Of a stretch of DNA of 64,000 nt, positions 1 through 11,832 are shown piece after piece. The first letter of the stretch is position 1, and every line of letters starts with the position of its first letter. Source of the stretch: Lytechinus variegatus (taxonomy: Eukaryota; Echinodermata; Echinoidea; Temnopleuroida; Toxopneustidae). The DNA lies in assembly GCF_018143015.1 (NCBI RefSeq), contig NC_054748.1:19362725-19426724 (forward strand). Direction: 5' to 3'. The position numbers were made by a program, and so were the translations under genes. Under the pieces are notes generated by a model that was given only the letters and a program-made list of their open reading frames with translations, was not told where the DNA came from and did not search any database.

Positions 1-1520
1 CTTAAAAAAATAAATATGATCGATTACAATTCTACAAAAATTCATTTTCTTTAATTTCTCCACTGCATGTATTAGTTAGTCGTTCATATAATTTCAAAAG
101 ATGTTTAAACAATATTTTAATTAGCAATGTTTTAGTTGTCAATGTTACGTAAATAAAAAAATGCCGTAAGCCATTCATATCAGATGTAATAAAAATCCAC
201 TAATATAAGACAATAATTTTAGATATTTATTTGTATTTGACATTCTAGTATTATATGTTCAAATATGGAATCTTTTTGCGCGATCTACAATTCTTTAATC
301 TAATTTATGCTACAATCAAATGGAAAAGATATTCAAGACTTTCAATTAAGTGCACGTGGATTGGATTTCAAATTTCAAGACAAAAATCTCTCTATAGCGT
401 CCCGCAGTGTTTGCACAGAGCCAAAACAAACTGAATCTCAATTGTCTGAAGTAATTTAACTTTTTTTTTACTGCACTTTTTAAAAATAGCAACAAGATTG
501 CAAAATGCAACCCCGGAACGCGAGCAGAAAATCTTGAGCTAAGTAAGAGGCGAATAATTCTTGAGAAATAGGCCTTAACGTAAATATTGAATGTCGCTAC
601 GTTTAATTATTGTAGTTTAATTGGGATTTTCGAGATTTTTTTTCTTTCATTTCTCGAAAATTACCTGAATATGATTCGGATTACCCAGAATTCCCTTCAA
701 AGTAGAAACACTGGTATTCTGTCATAGATGTTCTTATAAAAGAACACACATGAATATTTAACCCACACGCAATACATTTTGGACATGCCTAACGAAGAAT
801 AAACTACGAATTCGTCAAAATTATTCAAAGTGTTCGTGCTCAAATTACCAAGAAAACACTAGCTTCCATATCAAACGTTTTTGTTGACCTTCATAAAACA
901 AATGCTATATGTTTTGATTGAATTTTATGGCGATGAATTTCATTTTTACATCAGTTTTCAGTGAGAGAGAAAAAAATGTCTCTTAATTAGGAACTTGAAT
1001 CGCAAAAGACTTACACCCCCCGTACAGACCTCGAACGGACCGAAAAGTGAAAATGACAAATTATATACAAATTGAAAGCTTATATATGGGAAACACAAAA
1101 TAGCAATGCAATATTTACAAATTTAAAAAAAGAAGAGACAATATTAAAATGGATTTTATTTTGTTTTATTACATGACTTGGTCTTCTTTGAATTATGTTC
1201 ACAATTAGAAAAAAATAAATCCCATAAAAGCAATTTCTACAATAATTTGAACAAGTTATATCACTGAGTTATACAATTGTAAAACTATTTTGGGGAATGA
1301 AAAACATAAAATGATAGAGAAATTACAACATGAGTCTAATACAGATCGAAAACTACAATAATTTGAACAAGTTATCGAATACTAGAACAAGTGGAATGCA
1401 TCTGGTGGTCTCACCCGTGCATCACGCGATTCAATATAGTAGCAGTGCTGACTTTGAAAACTACTATAAAAACAGATAAAATAATTATTCACAAAATACA
1501 CCATTCATGTATGGTACAAT
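1..1520. other. AT-rich non-coding outer part of the left arm
   Basis: No gene is recognisable. The first 810 bases mirror about 38,620-39,480. The stretch from about 814 to 2,150 has no counterpart in the right arm, where flanking sequence closes up at about 38,612. Confidence 0.6.
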
Positions 1521-1524
1521 ACAA

Positions 1525-2455
1525 CGTTTACTGACATTTTACCTTGATCATGTGACCTAAAACCTGTCAGTGATACTTGAATACCCCTATATCAACATTT
1601 AATACACCATATCTATAAACTTTGAACATGTTGAAAGTTCATGTGACCTGAAACTTGCATTCAGTGATACTTGGTTACCCTTATGACCAAGTTTCATGAA
1701 TCCTATCCATAATCTTTCAAAGTTGTGTTGATAATTCATCAAATACCCCCCAACTTGGCCAAAGTTCATTGACCGTTAGTTACATGACCTTTGACATTAA
1801 TCATGTGACCTGAAACTCGCACATGATGTTCAGTGATACTTGATTACTCTTTCGTCCAACTTTTTTTAACTAGACCAATAAACATTCAAAGTTATGATGT
1901 AATTCAACAAATACCTCCAATTCGGCCAAAGTTGACCTTTGACCTTGATCATGTGACTTGAAATTCGCACAGGATGTGAAGTGGTACTTGATTACTCTTA
2001 GGTCCAAATTTCATGAATCAGATCCATAAAATTTTAAAGTTAAGATGGTAATTCAACAAATACCCCCAATTCGGCCAAAGATCATTGACCCTAAATGGCC
2101 TTGGTCATGTTACTCAAAACTCAGGCAGGATGTTTAGCAATACTTGATTAACCTTTTTTGAGTTTCATAAACTAGGTCCATATATTTTCTAAGTTATGAT
2201 GACATTTCAAAAACATAACCTCAGGTTAAGATTTTGATGTTGGTTCTCCCAACATGGTCTAAGTTGATTGACCCTAAATGACCTTTGTCATGTGACACAA
2301 AACTCCGGCAGGATGTTCAATAACACTTGATTAACCTTATGGCCAAGTTTCATGAACTACATGTAGGTCCATATACTTCCTAAGTTATGCTGTCATTCCA
2401 AAAACTTAAAGATCAAAAGACTTAAAGATAAAAACGTTAAGATTTGGTGTTGACG
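1525..2455. repeat. Degenerate tandem array, units of about 100-180 bp
   Basis: About six units each contain a version of CATGTGACCTGAAACTCGCA followed by CAGTGATACTTGATTACTC, a TTTCATGAA segment and AACAAATACCCCCAA. Unit starts lie near 1,548, 1,640, 1,805, 1,948, 2,105 and 2,288. The right arm keeps only about two units (about 38,340-38,612, - strand), so copy number differs between arms. The family resembles a dispersed repeat common in marine invertebrates; this resemblance is from memory. Confidence 0.75.
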
Positions 2456-2461
2456 CCGCCG

Positions 2462-5263
2462 CACAGTGGGCCAGAATGAACCCAAAGTGCGACAAAACCC
2501 TTTTTTCACATATTTATACGATTAAATTTGGTAGACTGGGGTAATTTCACCCGTAGAATTCAATAAAAGTATTTTCAAATATTGATGACGTCATTAGAAT
2601 ACTGTTTTCTGATTGGCTGTTAACATTTGAGAAGAAATTACATGTTTCTAATTCTACAATAATTTTCAAATTTTCCAGAAACTAGTTTTAGATAAATTTC
2701 AGCAATAAGGAAGAATATTAGCAAACAGCAAACACATAAACAGGCAAACAAACAAAAAAAAAGTCTGTGCTCGGGGTACAAACAATTCAATTTGTGACTT
2801 GAGTATCGCTTAACCCTAAAAAGACTGGGGGCTGATTCAGCCCCCCCCCCTCGACATTTTTCGCGATAAATCCGCCGCGCAAAATTTTTTGACAGCGTCG
2901 CTCACTGACTTTTTACTTTCAAGTCTCGGGCAACTTTTGAGACCAAAATTGTGACCCCCGGGTACTCGGTTCCGAAATTACGCAACATTTTGTAAGTGCA
3001 TGCAGACCCCAAATTACTCAAAAACGTGAATTTGTGTACAAATCCAATGCAAATAGTGTTTTCAGCCAAAATTCATAAATGTATCATTATTTTTCCTTTT
3101 ACTGCTTAAAATCAATCAATTAAGCCCCTGACAATTTACATTGAAAAAACAATAAATAAACAAAAATTCGAAAAACAAAGAAATACATAAGAAATTTAGA
3201 AAAGAATAGAAAACATAAGAAAATAAATGTGATGTTGAAATTTTTTAAAAATAAATTTGATCAGATGCCTATCTAGAGTATGTGAAACACAAATAAGCAA
3301 TTCAGGGGCATTATTTTATTAATTAGAGCAAACTTATGGTTTTACGCATAAATTAGCATTATTAATGAGACATGAGATTTTTGAAGAATTTGATGTTATA
3401 GTTTTGTAGGTAATGCCAAGGGTAATGCGTGTGCCAATTTTCGTCGCGATCGCGCGATCGACGGCCGAGATCATAAGGGGGGGGGGGCTGAATCAGCCCC
3501 CCCCCCCCGTCTTCTTAGGTGTCGAAATAGCCCAGTCTATTTAGGGTTAAAGAGGGCGCCCTACCATGAATCCGGAATTGTAAAATTCAAAGTGAAATTG
3601 TAAAAAAAAATGCAAAGGGGTATTTTTATTCAATGGGTACAATGATTAACCACACCTACATGAATTAAAATGGATTGATGCCAGTATTGGACAGTGAAAT
3701 CTTTAAAATAATTATCCCAATGATAAATAATAGAGGCCGGGTCCTCTGCAGGTTAATCGGTACAAGGCCTACCTATATATTTCACCAAGAACAGCGTATA
3801 CAAAGTTATTCCGAAACAGAGTCTCTCTCTCTGTTATCTCAACAACCATTATGTCTTTGGTGAAAGGATCTTTTAGCATGCATGTACTCTGAACATCAGG
3901 AGGAAGAGGCTGTGCTTGTTGTACTCTTAAAAATTTGCTACTAATCACAATGTCACTTGTTACCATTAGTCTGTGGAATACATATAAAGTCAATAAGAGT
4001 CATAGACCAATCAATCCTTGAAATGATTATGCACTTCCTTCTTGATTGATTTTAACAATAATTTATAGCAAATTTAGAATGAGCCAAGAGATAAACGAAT
4101 TCATACGTGTATGTGAAGTTACAAACCCTTCATTTTTTTTTTTTTTTTTTGGGGGGGGGGGAAATACTAATAATGATAATGCAACTTTATACATGTATAG
4201 ATCCCACGTATCTGTCATTTTCATTTTTTGGCAGAAAACTGAGTGAAACCAATCACCTCCCTAGTCATGTGTGTTATAGCGATATACAGTAGGACTTGCT
4301 TTATGATAGCGATATACAGTAGGACTTGGTTTATGAACAACAAAACAAATTAATAATCTTACCCGGGAATCTTACCTTAAGAATTAATCTTCTCAGAATG
4401 ACAGCATATATGCAACACGGGATGGAACAGTTTGACATCAAAATGAAGTTGTTTTACATGTATTACTATATAGTTAGTGGAAGTGGAAATGACAGCTTGT
4501 CTTAACGTATGTTTAACGAAAATACTTTAGGAAGATACCAGTCTAAAGAACCAGACACCTGAGCCAGACACCCCCCCCCCCCTCTCTCTCTCCCACCACG
4601 CGACGGTGAGTTTCACAGAGATACGGTCCCGAAGGGAGCGGGGAGTTTGTTTAATGTCACCCGCAACGTTCGGCACGCGCATAATGGGACACTAACTTGG
4701 AACGACTTTTTGTGATAAATATGGCGAACATGTGGTTGGAAAATTGGTTATATCTCCAGAAAATGCACGTATCTGCAGCTAAATTTGGTATCATTGTAAA
4801 GCATGAACTATAACAAAGACCGTCATGGTATTTATAGCGCAGCAATCGGCAGCAATTTGTAAAAGAAATGCTCATGAAAAAAAAATTGCTAAAACCCCCC
4901 ATTGTCAAATGGTTTCGTCCAAAATTACCTCTGAAAGGATAATCATTTTATCTTGAAAATTTTTGATCACTTAAAACAATCATTCATCAAAAAGTGCCGT
5001 GAATTAGAAATAAATTAAGCTATCCGTTTTGTTGAAACAGTGAAATATCTAAAACGTGTCATTTTCACATGCGGTAGCCGTAAAGGGTCATTTTTGCGGT
5101 AATATTGAATAAAATGGGCAACTAATAATCAATTTCATGGAGAAATATTGTATGGAGACATCCTACAGGTTCTTATCTTTGTTTAGAACATGAAAAAAAC
5201 AAAATTTGTTTCATGACCAAAAACCAGTTTTGGCGCACTTTTGCTCTCTCCTGGCCCACTGTG
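2462..5263. mobile_element. 2.8 kb non-autonomous hAT-like DNA transposon (left arm only)
   Basis: The ends are inverted repeats: CACAGTGGGCCAG at 2,462 and CTGGCCCACTGTG ending at 5,263, with further matching sequence (AAAGTGCGNCAAAAC) just inside. It is flanked by a 5 bp duplication CGCCG. The right arm has the uninterrupted target near 38,310-38,325, and removing the element plus one CGCCG reproduces that site exactly. The terminal CANNG pattern and short target duplication suggest a hAT relative. No transposase is seen; the interior holds only short random reading frames and a nested TTAA element. Confidence 0.85.
2814..3546. mobile_element. piggyBac-like MITE nested in the hAT-like element
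   Basis: Bounded by TTAA on both sides (2,810-2,813 and 3,547-3,550), with terminal inverted repeats starting CCCTAAAAAGACTGGG, and with G/C homopolymer runs near both ends (GGCTGATTCAGCC). The interior is related to the element at 12,859-13,587 (shared segments such as GACTTTTTACTTTCAA and TACGCAACNTT). No coding capacity. Confidence 0.8.
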
Positions 5264-5358
5264 CGCCGCCGCCTTCGCCGTCGGAAAAGCGGCGCCTATA
5301 TAGTCTCACTCTGCTTCGCAGGTGAGGCCAAAACAATCGATCTACGATTATTTCTGGA

Positions 5359-5560
5359 GGTGCCGTGGTCGAGTGGTCTAAGGCCAGGCACTTGAATGGA
5401 GATCAGAGGATCAGAGGTTCGATTCCCGTCAAGGCACTTATGCCCTTGAGAAAGGTATTTTATCCACATTGCTCTTATATCGTGAATCAAATAAATTGAT
5501 ATGAAAATGTGTGATATAGACCAATGTGTGGACCGGTTCAATAAATAAAATATGAAAAAA
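5359..5560 (+). repeat. tRNA-derived SINE (long-variable-arm tRNA head)
   Basis: The head reads like a Leu/Ser-type tRNA: GGTGCCGTGGTCGAGTGGTC (A box) and GGTTCGATTCCC (B box), with a long variable region. It is followed by an unrelated body ending in an A/T-rich tail near AATAAATAAAATATG. The long non-tRNA body rules out a plain tRNA gene. Mirrored on the - strand at about 38,018-38,226. Confidence 0.75.
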
Positions 5561-6384
5561 ACTTATCTACGTACATAATACCACCTGTTGTTATTTTTGT
5601 TTTTCTCTCTTATCATTTTAGATTCTGATGAATTCCAATCTGTATTAGAGAAAAGTTACATTTTCTTCATTAGTTATTGACACTTTGACACTCATCCAAA
5701 CTGTCTCATTCTTTCCTTTTTCTTGTGCGCCTCGGAATAAAATATTTCTAGATAGATGGCGCTATATAAATGACTATTATTATAACTATTATCATTTTAT
5801 ATTTTTCATTCTCAATGATCGTTGTACAATTCTGTGATAATACTTGTTTCAAATGATGAAGAATTTTCTTTATGAGACATACTTGATTAGAGAGAATACA
5901 GTAAAAAACACTATTGGGTTCGGGTCTGGACAATAAATCATTGACAATAAAGAGTTCTCTACACTACAGTCGAATACAAATACAATGTTGATAAATTCTA
6001 CAAAACTTATATAGGATGGGGGGGGGACGTTCCTGTGTCTGGACACTTTATATTTTTAAAGCCTTCTTTTTTGTCTTCGGATTACACTAAAAATATTAGT
6101 TCAATAGTTATAATCATCTATTTTGTTCTCTATAATAATATTTACTAACGTTTTATACTAAAAATTGAATCTTTGCTTGTAATTTTTTCCAAATGTCTTT
6201 CTAAAATTGATAGTCCGGACACACAACCTGTCCCGACACACAACAACTGGGTAAAGTACCTTTTCTCCCTGTTTTTATCTTGTGAGATCAATTCTTATCG
6301 TTCTTATGGACGCTGCGCCTAACATTACTCTTCCGCGCATAACATTTGTAATTTATATCGATATATGAATAATTTTTATATTAA

Positions 6385-8051
6385 AGTTGAATTAAGAAGG
6401 GGTGAGTTTCCATAAATATGGTTTCCACACATAATATAAAGTATATATCAGTTGTTCAAACAAATAGCATGTCACAAAAATCTTCTGCCTTCTCGATATT
6501 TTGCTTTGAAAGTCTATGAAATTAGCCACCTGTCAGAGCCCGAGAGACGAGTGTACAGAAAATCACTCTGAGTGTGACGTCACCGGAGGGAATTTAGTGT
6601 AAGAGATGCCTGGGTGTAATACAGAAATGCTATGCAGAGAGTGAAAGATGATTTTACAATTTTTTGTCAAAGCAACTCAAATCAAACAAATAGGAATCAT
6701 ATGTACAAATCTTTACTTTACCTGTATAAAGAACAGTATGAATAACTATCATGAACTCTTAAATCATGATGAAAGATTGAAAACAGTGAGTTATTGAATG
6801 ATATTTTCACTATTTCTCATTTATTTTATCACGATGTTCCATCAAGTGATTAGCTGGAAAGTAATTCCGGCGGTTAGCTCAGCTCTGCGCGCGCTGCATG
6901 CCTATATGCTATATACAATACACTCAAGTACACCCAGGCATTGAGTGTACTGCACTGTAGTGGGGAAGTGTTCTGGTATGTCGACCCCCAGACCATCCCC
7001 ATATATATCTCTATGGTCGAACCGCAGTTCATGACCATGCAGCAATCCCCTGACGTCTTTTTCTTCTTTCCTTTTGTCTTTGACTCCATTTTTATATCCT
7101 GTGGATCATTTCCACTCATGGCTCATTCCACAGAACAATCTTGAATCAACTTACTATTCTTCTCGGCCTCCCGAGTTGTTTTCTACATGTATATTTAATT
7201 ACGCTAGAGGTCACCGTCAAACATACAAATGCAATTCGCAAGTGAGTTCAAGACAGCATGAAAGGTATGCGGTCCGGCAGCTCGACAGCTAGCTGCGCCG
7301 GAGCGGGTGGCCGGTCGGCACAAAGCAATTCCGCAACCAACTGTGTTTTTTGCAAGAGCCGCGTCACACGCGGATAAATATATCATGATAACACGTCTGC
7401 TACGTTATCGACTGGTGAGAAGATCTTGGTCATATTTCATATTATTCGTCTTGAAATTATTCCTTTAGGGTCTATGGTATCATTATGAGGGAATTTACGT
7501 ATTTGGAATAATAGTATGGCCATAAATATAATTTTAATCATTTCCTTTTTGCAAGTTCTCCGGCTCGAAATACAACTTCAACTGCAGTTTATTCAATTGT
7601 TTCGCCACGGACACAGTCCGGAACGAAAACAAGGCATTAAAATCGTCTAAAATTGCTACAAAGAAGAACAGTTTTAACAATGTAGGGTCATATTATTGAC
7701 AATATGTCTTATGATAATTCTTACTTCCTTTCAACATCGTTCACATAAAATCAATAGCGATAAAATGAAGTTTTGACACAAAAGTAAATATGAAGGCGTA
7801 CGTGCATAGTACACAAAACAGCACTGCCTTGTTTACTACGATACCCCCGGTGACGTCACAGTCAAAGAACACCCGTCTCGGTAGGCATTGCAGGAGCGAA
7901 CTCAGGGAAAATGGGTAGGGATAAATCGTTCAAATTCACTATTTTGAAAAAAGAAAATGGGGGGTCAAATCACCTCTCAGTGTTTGGTGGGTTGTAAGGT
8001 TGCTATTAATGTAAATATCTCAATATTTTGAATCGTCTTCTTAATTCAACT
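6385..8051. mobile_element. 1.67 kb TTAA-targeted non-autonomous transposon (left arm only)
   Basis: Inverted ends AGTTGAATTAAGAAG and CTTCTTAATTCAACT are flanked by TTAA at 6,381-6,384 and 8,052-8,055. The right arm has an intact single TTAA at the matching place (about 37,180-37,190), so this is an insertion after the arms separated, or an allelic difference. TTAA duplication is typical of piggyBac and Kolobok; no transposase is seen. Each half carries a TGACGTCA motif in opposite context (6,578 and 7,851). Confidence 0.85.
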
Positions 8052-8170
8052 TTAATGCATCAGTGCAAGGTGGTCAGTTTCAAAAGACATGGTCAATATG
8101 TGATGGACTTATGTCTATGCATTCCTGTTTTTTTCTGGTTTGAATAAATTCAATTTTTAATTCATGTCAA

Positions 8171-8820
8171 CAGAGCTACCAAGTCTCACGCATTATGCGT
8201 GAGACTCAAGCATTTTGGACTCTTGTTCATCCCCTCAAATCTCTGTCTCTTCTTCTTCTGGAATCAGTACGGTCCACCGTCTGGTGTATTGTCGTACTGG
8301 TGAAGTACAGCGTGCAAGTGTATGTACACTATCCAATAAAAAATTGCTTACAGCGTGCAAGTAAAAATAACCACCGTCATTAACAGAGCTGGGTCTTTTG
8401 TACCTCTTGTTTAAAGATGTGTAGAGAGGTACAATTAACTGTGCTTTGGGGGAGGGAGTTCCAAAGTTTTATCGAATCTGGGAAGAAGCTCCTCTGGTAG
8501 ACAAGTGTTCTGGCAAAGGGAACAAGGATCTTCTGAGAATGACCTCTGCATAGATGTGGATGGAGTGAGGAAAGTAGGTGGGATGTCAATGAGTGAGTTG
8601 GTAATACAGTAGATCATCACCACCTTGGCCTGTGCCCTACGCTCTTGTAAAGATGGCCATTTGAGCTGGTCTCACGCAACGTTGGTCTCATGCTGGTCTC
8701 ACGCTGGTCTCATGCTGCTATCACAACCTATCCCCATATACATTGTACACAATGTCTGTGATCTCACTCAGATTCACAGAAAATCTCATGCATAGCTGGT
8801 CTTTGAACTTGGCATCTCTG
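8171..8820. mobile_element. 650 bp inverted-repeat element carrying a LINE tail (left arm only)
   Basis: Ends CAGAGCTACCAAG and CTTGGCATCTCTG are inverted repeats, flanked by a 6 bp duplication TGTCAA (8,165-8,170 and 8,821-8,826). The right arm at about 37,065-37,085 has one TGTCAA and no insert. The ends match the 206 bp elements at 24,591 and 63,782, which also have 6 bp duplications. Inside is the end of a LINE reverse transcriptase on the - strand. Confidence 0.8.
8380..8620 (-). pseudogene. C-terminal tail of a LINE reverse-transcriptase polyprotein
   Basis: The - strand frame ending at 8,380 includes YQRSFFPDSIKLWNSLPQ and a terminal FKQEVQK stretch. That FFPxxIxxWNSLP signature is typical of the last ~60 residues of non-LTR retrotransposon ORF2. 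The frame upstream is broken, and only this tail is present inside the inverted-repeat element. Confidence 0.65.
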
Positions 8821-8826
8821 TGTCAA

Positions 8827-9192
8827 CCAAAAAAAGGGTATCGTAGGTTTGATGAATAATGAACCTGATGAAATTATTTAAAGTGCTCGACAAGCATATT
8901 CTAGGAATTTTTTTGTAAAGCTTTTTTTCATCATTGAGCTTTTGTTTTTTTTTGTTAACAAAGTTTGTCTGGATATTCCTTTATGAAGAAGACTTTTTGT
9001 TAGAAAGTTTTTTCCACGGTAGTTTCCAAACGAAGCATGATGGGGCCAGGTGAATCAGTTAAAATCAGTATTCATTTATAATTAATGCAATGATGGCAAT
9101 CATTATTCACGTTGTACTCTATAAATTTCCTGTCATCTATAACATTCATAGAGTTGCCTACATTTAACACTTTAAAATAATTATTTTTTCAG
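8827..9192. other. AT-rich sequence upstream of SCYL2 exon 1
   Basis: No repeat or gene is recognised. It probably belongs to an intron that splits the 5' untranslated region, because a pyrimidine-rich acceptor (TTATTTTTTCAG) ends at 9,192. The upstream exon and promoter could not be located. Confidence 0.4.
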
Positions 9193-9250
9193 ATTTTTTG
9201 CATCTTCGGACCACTTCTTAGCAGGTGGATGACGAGAACAGACGAGCGTG

Positions 9251-9400
9251 ATGGAGATGCTGAATAAATTGAAAAGTACGGTTGGTGGGTTTATCGGGAA
9301 CCCAGTGATGAGAGAATATGAGGTCATTCGGCATGTCGGTAGCGGCGGTCCCGGGTGTTTGTGGAAGATCTATCTTGCTGTCAAAAGATCAACGAAACAG
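9251..9400 (+). CDS. SCYL2: SCYL2 exon 1 (coding part), left arm
   Basis: 150 nt, phase 0, residues 1-50. The ATG at 9,251 is chosen because MEMLNKLKSTVGG matches the family N-terminus. A degenerate nucleotide-binding loop, VGSGGPGCLWKIY, follows. The acceptor in the 5' UTR ends at 9,192 and the donor GTTTGT follows 9,400. A 5 bp segment after codon 7 is missing in the right-arm copy. Confidence 0.9.
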
Positions 9401-9439
9401 GTTTGTAGAGATGCAGAAGATTCATTAGCCGTTTATTAA

Positions 9440-9590
9440 CATGATTAAAGACTAAGTTCACCCTATCAAAATGTTGATTTGATTTTAAAAAAGAGAAAAA
9501 AATGAAGCATAGTGCTGAAAAATTATCAAAATTGGATGTAGAGTGATAAAATTGTTGACATTTTGAACTTTTTTCCTCATCTTCATGGTA
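9440..9590. mobile_element. Old fragment of the AAGTTCACCCT MITE family in intron 1
   Basis: AAGTTCACCCTATCAAAATG, followed by AAAATTGGATGTAGAGTGATAAAATTG, parallels the terminal repeats of the element at 62,154-62,735 (AATCGGATGTAAAATAAGAAAG). It is present in both arms, ends close to the exon 2 acceptor and has no second end. Confidence 0.5.
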
Positions 9591-9594
9591 ACAG

Positions 9595-9752
9595 GAATCA
9601 GGTGTATTTGTATTCGAGAAGAAACTCCTGGAAAGATTTGCCAAAAAGGATAGAGAACCATTGTTAGAGATCTTACGTAAGGGTTCAACCCAGTTGACCA
9701 GGCTAAGACATCCTTGTGTGCTTACGGTTCAACATCCATTGGAAGAAACAAG
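9595..9752 (+). CDS. SCYL2: SCYL2 exon 2, left arm
   Basis: 158 nt, ending in phase 2. It encodes the [11 protein letters not shown] region, where a normal kinase would have its VAIK lysine strand, and then [18 protein letters not shown], the alphaC region. The acceptor ATGGTAACAG and donor AG|GTTAGT are intact, unlike the right-arm copy. Confidence 0.9.
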
Positions 9753-9824
9753 GTTAGTTCTGTCTTTGCTTGTTTATCTATTCAATTGATTGATTGATTA
9801 ATTAATTAATCATTCATTCATCTT

Positions 9825-9925
9825 TCTTTTTATCTTTCTTTCTTTCTTTCTTTCTTTCTCTCTCTCTCTCTCTCCCTCTCTTTCTTTCTTTCTTTCTCTA
9901 TCTCTCTCTTTCTTTCATTCTTTCA
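9825..9925. repeat. Pyrimidine microsatellite (TTTC/TC)n, intron 2
   Basis: Runs of CTTT and CT, followed by a short CATC run (CTGTCCATCCATCCATTC near 9,930). That CATC run is the likely partner of the right-arm deletion that removed the exon 2 donor. Confidence 0.85.
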
Positions 9926-10465
9926 TTTGTCTGTCCATCCATCCATTCATGTATTTATACATTCATTCATTAACTTAATTTTTCTTTTTTCATTTTTTTG
10001 GGTGTCCATTCATCCAAAAACAGGGTAGCCTATTCCAAATATATTGTTTATATTGCATGGAATCCTATGAGGATATATAGATGAAACACAAATGAACAGT
10101 CTAACCTACATCAATTCAAGGGGGGTGGGGCAAAGGATATCAGGGTGGCCTTTTATGAAGTTTTTTTTAAGTTACATACAACTTTTACATGCATCATGGT
10201 GGCCTTTTTAAGTTACGCACAACTTTTTTCTGCGTCATGATGGTATTTTATAAAGCCTTTTTAAGTTACGCTCAACTTTTTTTTATGCATGACAGTAATG
10301 GAGCATTCTTGAGTGGAACATTCGCAGGCATTGATTGGTGACTTCACACATTTTCCTTTTAATGTTTATTATAGATCTCTTGCACAAGTAACATTATGAT
10401 GTTAATTGGTGATTACAGCAGTTTCTGCAATATGTTTTCTCTTCTGCTCTTCCTTCACTTCACAG
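9926..10465. other. Intron 2 remainder with a short local repeat
   Basis: Three imperfect copies of GGTGGCCTTTTTAAGTTACG-type sequence lie between about 10,140 and 10,290. The right-arm counterpart is interrupted at about 32,100 by the 3.7 kb foldback element. Confidence 0.5.
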
Positions 10466-10610
10466 AGAAAGCCTGGCGTTTGCTACAGAGCCTGTCTTTG
10501 CCAGCCTAGCCAATATATTAGGTTGCCATGACAACATGCCGACGCCCATACCCCCGGACATTGGAGAACACAAGTTGTTTGAAGTCGAGATCAAATATGG
10601 CCTTCTACAG
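10466..10610 (+). CDS. SCYL2: SCYL2 exon 3, left arm
   Basis: 145 nt, restores phase 0. It encodes ESLAFATEPVFASLANILG and the DIGEHKLFEVEIKYGLLQ segment, which closely parallel the human LAFCTEPVFASLANVLG and DVETKYGLLQ. The acceptor CACAG and donor CAG|GTGGGT fit the reading frame only in this phase. Confidence 0.9.
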
Positions 10611-10905
10611 GTGGGTTGTGTGCTCTCAATATAAAGTAATTTACTTGTGCTTGTAACCAAATTGTTATTGTTTACACTATTTTGAAATGACAGAATTTGA
10701 ATGACAAGTTCAGAAAACATCCATTGATACATTGATATAGGGAATGATTTGAAAAAAAAAGAAAATTCAAGATGTGAAGCTGTCAGCTACAGTAGTATTA
10801 TATCATAGGGAAACAAAGTTGAAATTAAAACTTATCTCTGAATATTTTGTATGTTTCCTGTTTCTGATTCAGTGTAGAACATGACTATTGTTTGCTCTTT
10901 TACAG

Positions 10906-11055
10906 TTAACAGATGCCTTGAAGTTTCTTCATAATGATATTCATATGGTCCATGGTAATATTTCACCGGCGAGTATTATCTTGAATGGTAATGGAGCCTG
11001 GAAGCTAGCTGGATTTGACTTTGTTATTCCTTCCTCATCACCACCTGATCAACCA
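10906..11055 (+). CDS. SCYL2: SCYL2 exon 4, left arm (pseudocatalytic loop)
   Basis: 150 nt, phase 0. It encodes LKFLHNDIHMVHGNISPASI, where HGN replaces the catalytic HRD, and LAGFDFVIPSSSPPDQP, where GFDF replaces DFG. Both are known SCYL2 pseudokinase features. The last ~27 nt plus the donor CCA|GTAAGT are the template of the tandem array that follows. Confidence 0.92.
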
Positions 11056-11455
11056 GTAAGTCACATGACTTTGTTTTCCCTTCCTCCTAACCACCTGATC
11101 AACCAGAAAGTCACCTGACTTTTTTTTATCCTTTCCTCTTCACCACCTGATCAACCAGTAAGTCATGTGACTTATTTGTCCACCTCATCACCACCTGATT
11201 AACCAGACATTGTTGTCTCTTCCTCTTCACCACCTGATCAATCACTAAGTCACATGACTTTGTGATCCTTTCCTCATCACCACCTGATCAACTAAGTCAC
11301 ATGACTTTGTTATCCCATTCATCATCACCACCTGATCAATTGATATAAAGTCACATGACTTTGTTAATCCTTCCTCATCACCACCTGATCAACCAGTAAT
11401 TCACATGACTTTGTTTTCCCTTCCTCATCACCACCTTATCAACCAGTAAGTCATA
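11056..11455 (+). repeat. Tandem array of the exon 4 end plus its splice donor
   Basis: About eight units of roughly 45-55 bp each contain TTCCTCATCACCACCTGATC followed by AACCAGTAAGTCACATGACT. The first half is the exon 4 3' end and the second half is the donor and first intron bases. Several units keep a usable-looking CAG|TAAGT or CCA|GTAAGT; others carry AGAAAGT or lose it. The right arm has about six units (31,080-31,375). Confidence 0.85.
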
Positions 11456-11585
11456 TGATGATGATGATGACAGTGATAATGATGAAGATGATGATGGAGC
11501 TGATGATGATGGTGATGGTGGTGATGATGATGATGATGAAGCTGATGGTGATGATGGTGGTGATGGTGATGAAGAGCATTTGTGA
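11452..11585. repeat. (GAT/GGT)n trinucleotide repeat, intron 4
   Basis: Interrupted ATG/GTG trinucleotide run directly following the exon 4 edge array. The right-arm equivalent is more than twice as long. Confidence 0.9.
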
Positions 11586-11832
11586 TCTGTCAATCACATA
11601 AGTCTATATTCATTTATTATGTTTGTTAAAGTGGCATATAGTTTCCAAGTATGTGTACAGAATTTCCATTTATTTGAATGCATGATACGGGAGCACTCTT
11701 CATTAAATGCTTTGCTCACTGGCGTAAGTGCCATGGCCGATATCGAACCCAGGACTTTTAATGTCTCCTCAAAGAGCTGGAAATAATATGAATATAACTG
11801 TGCCTAATCGCATAATTCTCATTCTCTCATAG

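Noticed and set aside
5359-5440. Functional tRNA-Leu or tRNA-Ser gene
   Set aside because: The tRNA-like head is fused to a SINE body and tail, and cannot form a clean acceptor stem from the flanks.
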